Positions 24,642-32,007 of a stretch of 64,000 nucleotides of DNA are shown here, piece after piece. Positions within the stretch are counted from its first letter, which is position 1; every line of letters begins with the position of its first letter. The stretch is taken from contig CAIKUQ010000069.1 of assembly GCA_903830655.1 (NCBI GenBank), forward strand, positions 1-64,000, read 5' to 3'. This DNA is from an uncultured Actinomycetes bacterium. GTDB lineage: Bacteria > Actinomycetota > Acidimicrobiia > Acidimicrobiales > RAAP-2. The notes under the pieces were generated by a model. The model made no database searches and was not told where the DNA came from. It saw only the letters and a program-made list of their open reading frames with translations. The position numbers and the translations under genes were made by a program.

Positions 24642-26204
24642 ATGGACGAAACTAACGAAGGCACTGACTTGACCAAGACCATTTCAAAGAGAGAACTGAA
24701 TTGGATTCTCAGTGCGTTGATGTTGGGCATGCTGCTCGCCGCGCTTGACGGAACGATTGTTTCCACCGCCCTGCCGACGATTGTGGGAGAACTCCATGGA
24801 GCCAACCACCTCAGTTGGGTCGTGGTCTCATACCTGCTCGCCTCGACCGTATCGACTCCCTTATGGGGCAAATTAGGCGATCTACACGGACGTAAAAAGT
24901 ACTTCCAATCAGCAATCCTCATTTTTCTACTTGGTTCAGTCCTCTCGGGGCTAGCCAATTCAATGCTGTTTTTAATCTTGGCCCGGGCGCTGCAGGGCTT
25001 AGGGGGTGGTGGACTAATGGTTGGCGCCCAGGCAGTTATTGCTGATGTTGTTTCACCAAAAGAACGGGGACGGTACTCGGGTCTGTTTGGCGGAGTCTTC
25101 GGTGCAGCGACGGTGTTGGGACCGTTGCTTGGTGGTTTTGTTGTGGATAACTTGTCCTGGCGCTGGATTTTCTACATCAACATCCCCTTTGGCGCAATCG
25201 CTCTCTTGGTCACCGCCATTGCGCTCCCGGCCGATGCGCAACGGCGCCACCACGTTATTGACTACCTCGGAACCGCTGTACTGACGGTATCGGCGTCATG
25301 CCTCATTCTCTTTACCTCACTCGGTGGTTCATCCGAGGCCTGGGGATCACCTCGTTCACTGCTATTTATCTTCACCGGAGTGGCGTTGTCAGTCGTGTTT
25401 GTTTTTGTGGAGCGTAATGCGGTCGAACCAATTTTGCCACCACACCTCTTTGCCAATAGGGTCTTCTCATCGGCTTCGGCGATTGGGTTTGTTGTCGGCT
25501 TCGCGATGTTTGGCGCTATGACCTTCTTGCCTGTCTTCTTCCAGGAGGTGCGGGGAGTGAGCCCTACCGCATCGGGAATGCGACTGTTGCCAATGATGAT
25601 TGGGCTCTTCGGAGCTTCGATTGTGGTGGGTCAGTTGGTCTCAAAGGGTAGGAAGTACCGGCAGTTCCCAATCATGGGCTGCGCGGTTATGACCGTTGGG
25701 TTGGCGCTGCTATCGACTATCTCCGTCGCCACCTCGAGTTGGCTCATGGCGTTATACATGTTTATTTTAGGGGCGGGAATTGGCATGGTCATGCAGATTT
25801 TGATTGTGGCCGTGCAAAATGCTGTCGACCCCGCTGATATTGGAGCGGGAACAGCGGGCAGCAACTTCTTTCGGTCGATTGGCGGCTCTTTTGGTACGGC
25901 GATCTTTGGCGCTCTCTACATCAATGAGTTGCCACGGCAACTGGCTAAGGGATTCCACGGGGTAATTCCTGCGGGCTTGGGCCAGAGTCCCGCTCGCTGG
26001 ACGCCGAAGCTACTTGCCCAATTGCCTCCCGCAACTCTGCAGGTAATTTTGCACGCCATAAGTGCATCGATTGACTCGATCTATCGTTGGGCGGTGCCGA
26101 TAGCCGCCCTGGCACTCCTGCTCTCCTTGAGGCTTCCCGAGGTGTCACTGCGTTCGAGCGCCCACCATGTGGGCGAAGAAATCCCAATGTCCACGGGCGA
26201 GTAG
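24642..26204 (+). CDS. MFS multidrug transporter, DHA2 (EmrB/QacA) family
   Basis: Proton-driven exporter with about fourteen hydrophobic segments over 520 residues. Motif LDGTIVSTALPTIVGEL (helix 1), GKLGDLHGRKKYF (the loop 2-3 motif A) and ERGRYSGLFGGVFGAATVLGPLLGG (motif C) identify the 14-helix DHA2 group. ATG at 24642 is preferred; an in-frame GTG at 24612 would add ten residues. Substrates are probably cationic drugs or similar, but unproven. Divergent from nhaA. Confidence 0.9.
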   Translation: MDETNEGTDLTKTISKRELNWILSALMLGMLLAALDGTIVSTALPTIVGELHGANHLSWVVVSYLLASTVSTPLWGKLGDLHGRKKYFQSAILIFLLGSVLSGLANSMLFLILARALQGLGGGGLMVGAQAVIADVVSPKERGRYSGLFGGVFGAATVLGPLLGGFVVDNLSWRWIFYINIPFGAIALLVTAIALPADAQRRHHVIDYLGTAVLTVSASCLILFTSLGGSSEAWGSPRSLLFIFTGVALSVVFVFVERNAVEPILPPHLFANRVFSSASAIGFVVGFAMFGAMTFLPVFFQEVRGVSPTASGMRLLPMMIGLFGASIVVGQLVSKGRKYRQFPIMGCAVMTVGLALLSTISVATSSWLMALYMFILGAGIGMVMQILIVAVQNAVDPADIGAGTAGSNFFRSIGGSFGTAIFGALYINELPRQLAKGFHGVIPAGLGQSPARWTPKLLAQLPPATLQVILHAISASIDSIYRWAVPIAALALLLSLRLPEVSLRSSAHHVGEEIPMSTGE

Positions 26205-26218
26205 TGGCGTAAAAGTGG

Positions 26219-26246
26219 TTGGGCTTTTGATTTTGGGCGATACAGT
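26219..26246 (+). promoter_or_regulatory. Candidate promoter before the DUF3040 gene
   Basis: TTGGGC, 16-base spacer, TACAGT, followed by a short leader with AGGAGGGG. This gene is led by a Shine-Dalgarno, unlike many in the window. Confidence 0.4.
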
Positions 26247-26263
26247 AGGAATAGGAGGGGCCA

Positions 26264-26650
26264 ATGCCATTGAGTGAACACGAACAGCGCGTTCTTGCCG
26301 AACTTGAAGAGTCCCTCACCCGGCTGGACCCCCAATTAGCTAAGAGCGCCCACGATAAAAACGTCTACGTGCACGCTGGCCGGCGGGTTCGTCAGTCAAT
26401 TGTCGGGTTCGTCGCCGGCCTCATTGTTCTCGTTCTCTATTTCTCACGCAACATTTGGCTCGGGCTTCTGGGCGTTGCCGTTATGTTTCTCTCTGCAATC
26501 TTGCTCGAGCGCAACGTGCGCCTTTTAGGCAAGGCTTCGTGGCGCGACGTTACCCGTCGTGCGGCAGCAGATGATGTCGTGGCTCCAGTTGGAGCCCGCA
26601 CCGCATTATTTCGCGACTGGTTGTCGCGTTACCGCCACAAAACCCAGTGA
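26264..26650 (+). CDS. DUF3040 membrane protein
   Basis: Small actinobacterial membrane protein of unknown function. The N-terminal PLSEHEQRVLAELEESL followed by a pair of hydrophobic segments (about residues 48-85) is the DUF3040 pattern. 128 residues with a charged C-terminal tail. SD AGGAGG five bases before the ATG. The family is commonly found close to the division cluster in actinobacteria, as here, which hints at an envelope role (inference). Confidence 0.85.
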   Translation: MPLSEHEQRVLAELEESLTRLDPQLAKSAHDKNVYVHAGRRVRQSIVGFVAGLIVLVLYFSRNIWLGLLGVAVMFLSAILLERNVRLLGKASWRDVTRRAAADDVVAPVGARTALFRDWLSRYRHKTQ

Positions 26651-26934
26651 GTAGTACCAGAGCGCGGTTGCGCGCTCCTGGTCCTCTCCACGTGGCACCG
26701 GTGGTCGTTCGCCATCTCCTCACGCACCCAGGCGACAGCGCGGTGGTGCTCAGTGCAGCGTGGTACTTACGCCGCCGGGGCTGGTGGCGACACGCCCCGT
26801 TCCTGCCACTGCCCGGTCCGCAGTATTGGCACTTTCGCATGACGACTCTGAATGGATCAACGGAGGTAAAGCCGAACGCCGAAGAGATCGTGGCGGCCGC
26901 TCGATGGGCTAAGGCTCAACGGGTGGCGAGGTAA
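26647..26934 (+). CDS. Small conserved-type protein, function unknown
   Basis: A 95-residue protein not recognised. It is rich in arginine, proline and tryptophan, with PFLPLPGPQYWHFRM in the middle and a helical C-terminal NAEEIVAAARWAKAQR. GTG start overlaps the DUF3040 stop by four bases, and the HNH gene starts three bases after its stop, so it is translated within this operon. No membrane segment or cysteine motif. Confidence 0.65.
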   Translation: MSSTRARLRAPGPLHVAPVVVRHLLTHPGDSAVVLSAAWYLRRRGWWRHAPFLPLPGPQYWHFRMTTLNGSTEVKPNAEEIVAAARWAKAQRVAR

Positions 26935-26937
26935 CTC

Positions 26938-27444
26938 ATGGCGCGGGTGCTCTTGCTGAACGCGACCTACGAGCCTCTTCAGCTCGTCAGTGAACGCCGC
27001 GCGGTGGTTTTGATGTTGGCCGGGAGGGCGGAGCCCATTGTGATTCCCGAGCAGCCGTCACTCATGCATTCGGCCACTTTGACCGTAGAAATTCCAGCGA
27101 TTGTGCGCCTTCACGAGATGGTCAAACTTCCGAGCAAGGTTCGAACCCCGCCTCTCACTCGGCGTTCACTCCTACTTCGTGACGGACATCGCTGCGCCTA
27201 CTGCCTCGAATTAGCCGACACCATTGACCACGTAGTGCCTCGGAGTCGAGGGGGCAAGCACGAGTGGACCAACGTTGTGGCGGCGTGTCGACGGCACAAC
27301 ATGCAAAAGGGTGATCGCTTGCTGGAAGAAATTGGCTGGAGCATGCACTTCGAGCCGCGAGTACCCGATGGGCCGTGGTGGCGATGGCGCCATCTTTCTG
27401 ATCCAGATCCCCTATGGGCCCCGTACCTCCCACGAGCTTCATGA
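26938..27444 (+). CDS. HNH endonuclease
   Basis: HNH-fold nuclease. The core is RDGHRCAYC, then DHVVPRSRGGKHEWTNVVAACRRHNMQKGD, giving the zinc-binding cysteine pairs and the H-N-H residues. The N-terminal ARVLLLNATYEPLQLVSERRAVVLMLAGRA is a well-known extension in actinobacterial stand-alone HNH proteins. 168 residues. Biological role unknown; found in an operon rather than a mobile element. The next gene starts inside its stop codon (ATGA). Confidence 0.9.
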   Translation: MARVLLLNATYEPLQLVSERRAVVLMLAGRAEPIVIPEQPSLMHSATLTVEIPAIVRLHEMVKLPSKVRTPPLTRRSLLLRDGHRCAYCLELADTIDHVVPRSRGGKHEWTNVVAACRRHNMQKGDRLLEEIGWSMHFEPRVPDGPWWRWRHLSDPDPLWAPYLPRAS

Positions 27445-28091
27445 GCGAAGTCGAAGAGCTGTACGAATACGAAGTTTTGCGGACAATCCTCCAGCCAACA
27501 ATGTTTGTGGTTCGCACCCAGGCGCCGGTTATTGTCCTGGGTTCGATGCAAGACCGGGACTTATTAATCAGCGAGTTGGAATTTGAAGTTCGCCGCCGAC
27601 GCGGTGGCGGGGGAATGGTCTTGCTGCAACCAGACGATCTCTGGGTCGATTGGTGGATTCCCGCTGATGATCAGCGATGGCGCCAAGACGTGCATCAAAG
27701 TTCCCATCAAGCGGGATTGTGGTGGAAAGAGGCGCTGTTGGGAGCTGGTCTTGAGACCCACCTTCACGACGGAGGGGTCGAAGGCGACGAAGTGGCCCGA
27801 GTGCTCTGTTTTGCGGGCAAGGGCCCGGGCGAGCTCTTTTACGAAGATCGCAAACTCGTTGGGGTGACCCAATGGAGAGTGCGCGAGGGGGTCTTCCTCT
27901 CCACCGTGCTCCACCAGCAACCCAGTGACTACCTAGCTGGCGCTCTCGTAACTCCCAGCCCGGTTATTACTGAGGCGATTGCCCACCACACTGCGGGTAC
28001 GGCAGGCCTGCGCGATGGTGAGTCGATCATTCAGAATCTGAGAGAACTTTCAGGTCCCTGGCAGTATCGGCAGTTACTCCTAACCGCCTAA
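27441..28091 (+). CDS. Lipoate-protein ligase A-like protein
   Basis: Biotin/lipoate ligase fold. RRRGGGGMVLL at about residues 52-62 corresponds to the LplA RRxSGGG nucleotide loop (Gly replaces Ser), and RKLVGVTQWR to the catalytic-lysine strand KxxGxAQ. 216 residues, lacking the C-terminal accessory domain of full LplA. Genes for lipoylated enzymes are not nearby. It may be a lipoate or octanoate transferase with altered substrate; assignment to LplA activity is inference. Last gene before a strong terminator and mraZ. Confidence 0.72.
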   Translation: MSEVEELYEYEVLRTILQPTMFVVRTQAPVIVLGSMQDRDLLISELEFEVRRRRGGGGMVLLQPDDLWVDWWIPADDQRWRQDVHQSSHQAGLWWKEALLGAGLETHLHDGGVEGDEVARVLCFAGKGPGELFYEDRKLVGVTQWRVREGVFLSTVLHQQPSDYLAGALVTPSPVITEAIAHHTAGTAGLRDGESIIQNLRELSGPWQYRQLLLTA

Positions 28092-28110
28092 AAACCCCAA
28101 TTTTTCAACG

Positions 28111-28150
28111 AAACACCGGTCTTTCGAGGCCGGTGTTTTCCTTTTCTAGG
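28111..28150 (+). terminator. Rho-independent terminator before mraZ
   Basis: AAACACCGG (28111-28119) pairs with CCGGTGTTT (28130-28138), followed by TCCTTTTCT. It separates the DUF3040-HNH-LplA unit from the division cluster. Confidence 0.85.
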
Positions 28151-28156
28151 GCTCTG

Positions 28157-28232
28157 TGGGGCGAGAAATGGCACAAAGTGGGCTTTGGTGGAGAGAAATG
28201 GAGCAAAGTGGGCTAGGGTGGAACGCAGTGGA
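28157..28232 (+). promoter_or_regulatory. MraZ-box array (TGG direct repeats at 10-base period)
   Basis: TGGC at 28169, TGGG at 28179, TGGA at 28189 and 28199, TGGG at 28209, TGGA at 28219 and 28229: seven boxes spaced exactly ten bases, plus a TGGG at 28157. MraZ in E. coli binds TGGG(A) repeats with five-base spacers upstream of its own gene, so this is very likely the autoregulatory operator. Two 30-base imperfect direct repeats lie within it (28167-28196 and 28197-28226). Confidence 0.8.
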
Positions 28233-28253
28233 GAGCGACCAGAAGGGGGAGCA

Positions 28254-28670
28254 ATGTCAAAGTTTGTAGGCCGATATCAACACTCCCTCGATGACAAGGG
28301 CCGCCTCATTCTTCCCGCCAAGTTTCGCTTCGGCTTTGAACGTGGAGGAAACCTTTCCCCGCAGATCGACGGATGCATTGGCCTCTGGGACCAAGGTGGT
28401 TTTCAGCGCCAAGTTTCTCAGCGTGAATCTGTCGTCAATGAAGGCGACAAGACCGCACGTAACAAAGCTCGTTACTGGGCATCACTCTCTCGCGAGATCG
28501 AATTTGACAAACAGGGACGCTTTGTACTGCCGGTCGACATTCGTGACTACGCGAGCATTACCGCTGAAGTAATTATCGTCGGCGCGCTCGATCACATTGA
28601 ACTGTGGGACCCAACTTTGTTTGCCGATGTCGTTGACGGCGCGAGTGAGGCCTTCAAGGCAGGACAGTAA
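28254..28670 (+). CDS. mraZ: Transcriptional regulator MraZ
   Basis: DNA-binding AbrB-fold regulator of the division and cell-wall cluster. Two MraZ repeats are seen: SLDDKGRLILPAKFR near the N-terminus and EFDKQGRFVLPVDIRDYA around residues 80-97, both with the DxxGRxxLP motif. 139 residues, normal. ATG at 28254 is supported by AGAAGGGGGAGC; an in-frame upstream start would read through the operator. First gene of the division cluster. Confidence 0.96.
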   Translation: MSKFVGRYQHSLDDKGRLILPAKFRFGFERGGNLSPQIDGCIGLWDQGGFQRQVSQRESVVNEGDKTARNKARYWASLSREIEFDKQGRFVLPVDIRDYASITAEVIIVGALDHIELWDPTLFADVVDGASEAFKAGQ

Positions 28671-28730
28671 GGAGTGAGAAACGCAAATCAACAATTTCGA
28701 CCTAGGGGCATGCGCAGCCTGGCAACTGTG

Positions 28731-28772
28731 GCGCACGAACGAGGATTCTCCTCCGCCATCTCGTTCGTGCGC
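28731..28772 (+). other. Perfect 13-bp hairpin between mraZ and rsmH
   Basis: GCGCACGAACGAG (28731-28743) and CTCGTTCGTGCGC (28760-28772) form a perfect stem with a 16-base loop containing CTCCTCC, which is complementary to Shine-Dalgarno sequences. It ends 18 bases before the rsmH ATG. No T tract, so not a simple terminator; an attenuator, RNase site or translation control element is possible. Confidence 0.75.
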
Positions 28773-28790
28773 CCGGTTGAAAGGCTGCAG

Positions 28791-29732
28791 ATGAACCAAG
28801 GTAATTACCATCAGCCGGTCCTCGAAAAGGAGATAACCGAACTCTTAGCTAGCCAAGAGGCTGGCGTAGTTATTGACGCAACTTTGGGTGGTGGTGGACA
28901 CGCCGCCGCACTACTCGCGCGTGCCCCACAGATTCGTGTTTTAGGAATTGACCGTGATAACGCAGCGCACACCGCTGCCACCGAACGCCTAAGCGAATTT
29001 GGTGATCGAGTGCGCATGGTCAAGGCCACTTTTGCAGAAATGGAAACGGTAGTAGCCCAAGCCGCTGAGTGGATAGGTGGCGCACCCATCGTTGGAGTGT
29101 TGTTGGACCTAGGTGTGTCCTCACGCCAGCTCGATGACGTTACTCGGGGCTTTTCTTTCCGCGCTGATGCGCCACTCGACATGCGAATGGACCCAACTTC
29201 AGGTGAGAGTGCCGCGCAGTACATTGCCCGGGTAGATGTTCACGAACTCGTCTCCATTCTGCGTGAAAATGGTGAAAGTCGCTTCGCGGGAGCCATCGCT
29301 CATTCGATGAAGCGCGCTCTGCCGACCACGACAGATGAACTTACCGCCTCCGTAGAAGCCGCGGTTCCAATGGCGGCTCGTCGACGCGGTCACGTCGCCA
29401 CGCGGGCATTCCAGGCCCTGCGCATTGCTGTGAATGGTGAAGCCGAGCAACTGGTCACCGGATTGGCAGCCTCAATCAATCTCTTGTCGATTGGCGGAGT
29501 AGTGGTTGTTATCTCCTATCACTCGGGTGAAGATCGCGTTGTCAAGGAAATTCTTCACCAGGCTCACACGGGGGGTTGCAAGTGCCCAGTGGCTCTGGGC
29601 TGCGTGTGTGGAGCGGTCCAGCGCGTCGAGGTATTTAAGGCGTCAGCGATTCTTCCTTCAGTCGCTGAATCGGAAACAAATCCACGTGCGCGTTCAGCGC
29701 GACTTCGTATTGCGAGAAAAGTTTCGCAATGA
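28791..29732 (+). CDS. rsmH: 16S rRNA (cytosine-N4)-methyltransferase RsmH
   Basis: SAM-dependent methyltransferase acting on C1402 of 16S rRNA. The opening YHQPVLEKEITELL, DATLGGGGHAAALL (SAM site), LDLGVSSRQLDDVTRGFSFR, LDMRMDP and the later RAFQALRIAVN are the family blocks. ATG at 28791 gives 313 residues, the family length, with AAAGG upstream. A GTG at 28674 would add 39 residues that resemble nothing and would translate the hairpin, so it is rejected. Its end overlaps ftsL by four bases. Confidence 0.95.
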   Translation: MNQGNYHQPVLEKEITELLASQEAGVVIDATLGGGGHAAALLARAPQIRVLGIDRDNAAHTAATERLSEFGDRVRMVKATFAEMETVVAQAAEWIGGAPIVGVLLDLGVSSRQLDDVTRGFSFRADAPLDMRMDPTSGESAAQYIARVDVHELVSILRENGESRFAGAIAHSMKRALPTTTDELTASVEAAVPMAARRRGHVATRAFQALRIAVNGEAEQLVTGLAASINLLSIGGVVVVISYHSGEDRVVKEILHQAHTGGCKCPVALGCVCGAVQRVEVFKASAILPSVAESETNPRARSARLRIARKVSQ

Positions 29733-30172
29733 GCACGATGCCACTGCCTCGTCGTGAAATTTCAACACGGCCGTCTCGTCACCCGCGCGCAGTTCCAGCA
29801 CCAACGCCTACTCGTTTGCCGGTTAAGTCATCGAGCCCCCGAGTTCGTCGAAGCTCACCTCTGCTTCGTGCTCTCGTTATCTTTGGCATCGCCATTGTTC
29901 TCGTGGTATCGGGAACCTTGGTGGTGGGACGTGAGCAACTGCAGTTGCACCAATTGCAATATCAGCTGCAGCAAGAACAATCAAAGTTTGCCCTTTCGGT
30001 GAATACTGTTTCAGCGCTCTCAGCTCCCGCGCAGATCACGGCCCACGCCAGTTCGCTGCATCTCGTGGCGCCAAAGGTGGTGACGCAAATACTGTCAGTC
30101 TCTCTGCTCACCCCCGTGCCAATGCCTCACTTCACTCGTCCGGTCATTGAAATTTCAAGGACCCACCGATGA
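29729..30172 (+). CDS. ftsL: FtsL-like septum protein
   Basis: Bitopic division protein by position and architecture: a proline/arginine-rich cytoplasmic N-terminus (1-44), one transmembrane segment (about 45-67, ALVIFGIAIVLVVSGTLVV), then a coiled-coil with QLQLHQLQYQLQQEQ, as in FtsL/FtsB. 147 residues. Sequence conservation of FtsL is always weak; the slot between rsmH and ftsI decides the name. Overlaps both neighbours by four bases. Confidence 0.75.
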   Translation: MSTMPLPRREISTRPSRHPRAVPAPTPTRLPVKSSSPRVRRSSPLLRALVIFGIAIVLVVSGTLVVGREQLQLHQLQYQLQQEQSKFALSVNTVSALSAPAQITAHASSLHLVAPKVVTQILSVSLLTPVPMPHFTRPVIEISRTHR

Positions 30173-32007
30173 CCACTGGATACCCGAGCGCCCATTCGCG
30201 CCCTGGCTCGCGTTCGACGAATCGAGCCGGCGGGGAAAGGCGAAGCCTTCGTCGGATAGCGGGTATCCAAGTTGTGTTTCTCCTTATCTTTATTGCGTTG
30301 ATTGTCCGCCTAGTCACCCTTGATGTTCTGAATCATTCCTTTTGGGCTAAGTCCTCAGTGGCGCAATTTCGCAGCACACTCACTACCAAAGCACTGCGCG
30401 CGGGTATTTATGACCGTAATGGTTTGACCATCGCCGTGTCCCGTCCTACCGCTCTGGTGCTTGCCGACAATTTTCAAATCAAAGATCCGCTCAAGGAGGC
30501 TCGGGCTCTTTCCCCACTCGTCCATATTCCTGTTGAAAAGCTTCGTGCCATGCTTTCAACTCACAACGGGTATGTTCCCGTTACCCACTCGCTCAATCTC
30601 GATCAGGGGCGGCACATTGCCAGCTTGAACTTTCATGGCATCGTCGTACAAAATTCTTCGATGCGTAGCTACCCGCAAGGCACTATTGCGCAATCGCTCA
30701 TCGGGGGCCTTGACTCGCAAGGTTTGGGAAATGCCGGCATTGAACTAGCCAGCAACTCGACTCTGGCTGGGCAGAATGGCGTCAGCCGCTTGTTTGTCAC
30801 GCCTTCGGGCGTGGCTATCCCCGGCGAGACCGCCACGGTGATTAAAAAAGCTGTTGCGGGCACCGGGCTGGAACTCACGATTGATTCATCGTTGCAATAC
30901 GTCACTGAACAAAACCTCGCCCAAGCAATTAACTCGACGCACGCGGTGAGTGGCGTTGCAATTGTGATGGACGTTAAAACTGGTGAGATTCTGGCGAACG
31001 CATCTCTCGTCAACACCAGAGTTAATCCTGGTGTCCTGGGAAAGATTCCAACTTGGCAGAAGAATATTGGCGTTGGGGGAGTACAGGCCTCGATCAATAA
31101 CCTGGCCTTCACTTCCGCCTACGAACCCGGTTCAGTGTTCAAGGTTGTGACCTTTTCCGCGGCGCTGGCCCAAGGAACGATCAACGCAAATACACCCTTT
31201 ACGGTGCCGGGCCACATTGTGGTTGGCACGCGCAAGTTTCATGACGCAGAAGCACATGGCACCTTGCACCTCACCGCAACCCAGATTCTCGCTCAGAGTT
31301 CAAACATAGGTACCTACCTCGTCGGCAAGACGATTGGTAAGAATGCAATTTTGGCGGCTGTCCAGCGATTTGGATTTGGACTACCCACCGGGCTCGCTTT
31401 CCCCGGCGAAACCCGCGGTCTGGTAGTTAACGCCGCTAACTACTACGCCTCAGACAACGTGGCGCTGCCGATTGGCCAGGTAGATGCGGTACCTCCGATT
31501 CAAGTGCTTGATGCCTATAACGCAATCGCAAACGGAGGCGTGTTCGTATCGCCAAAGTTGGTGCGTGGATACGTTTACCCAAATGGTTCGATGAAATCAA
31601 CTCCCAAAAGCGCCAAGCGCCGAGTGCTGTCAGCAAGTGTGGACCAGACTATGATTCAGATGCTTGAACAGGTAGTGCTCGCGGGAACTGGTTCAAACGC
31701 CATTATCCCGGGCTACCTCGTGGCTGGTAAAACCGGAACGGCCACCATACCGACCCCGGGTAAAGACACCCTGCTCGCACACGCCTATAACGCGACCTTC
31801 GTAGGTTTCGCTCCAGCTAACCACCCCGTCCTTTCAATGATTGTGATTGTGCAACGTCCCCAGACCACCATTTTTGGAGGCGCGGTTGCGGCGCCAGTAT
31901 TTAAAGCGGTGATGGGGTATGCACTGCGCCACTACGGAATTCCCTCCTCGGGAGTTTCGCAGAAGCCACTCACCGGCAAAACGAATATTTCGTCGGATGT
32001 GACCTGA
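30169..32007 (+). CDS. ftsI: Septal peptidoglycan transpeptidase FtsI (PBP3)
   Basis: Class B penicillin-binding protein that cross-links septal peptidoglycan. One N-terminal transmembrane helix (about 31-50), a dimerisation domain, then the transpeptidase with Ser322 in the SVFK tetrad, the SSN triad at 377-379 and KTG at 521-523. 612 residues. No PASTA domains. ATG overlaps the ftsL stop and the TGA overlaps the murE ATG. Confidence 0.96.
   Translation: MTTGYPSAHSRPGSRSTNRAGGERRSLRRIAGIQVVFLLIFIALIVRLVTLDVLNHSFWAKSSVAQFRSTLTTKALRAGIYDRNGLTIAVSRPTALVLADNFQIKDPLKEARALSPLVHIPVEKLRAMLSTHNGYVPVTHSLNLDQGRHIASLNFHGIVVQNSSMRSYPQGTIAQSLIGGLDSQGLGNAGIELASNSTLAGQNGVSRLFVTPSGVAIPGETATVIKKAVAGTGLELTIDSSLQYVTEQNLAQAINSTHAVSGVAIVMDVKTGEILANASLVNTRVNPGVLGKIPTWQKNIGVGGVQASINNLAFTSAYEPGSVFKVVTFSAALAQGTINANTPFTVPGHIVVGTRKFHDAEAHGTLHLTATQILAQSSNIGTYLVGKTIGKNAILAAVQRFGFGLPTGLAFPGETRGLVVNAANYYASDNVALPIGQVDAVPPIQVLDAYNAIANGGVFVSPKLVRGYVYPNGSMKSTPKSAKRRVLSASVDQTMIQMLEQVVLAGTGSNAIIPGYLVAGKTGTATIPTPGKDTLLAHAYNATFVGFAPANHPVLSMIVIVQRPQTTIFGGAVAAPVFKAVMGYALRHYGIPSSGVSQKPLTGKTNISSDVT

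Noticed and set aside
28674..28790. Upstream GTG start for rsmH
   Set aside because: The extra 39 residues do not resemble RsmH N-termini and the stretch is dominated by a perfect hairpin; the AAGGAG there is too close to the GTG.
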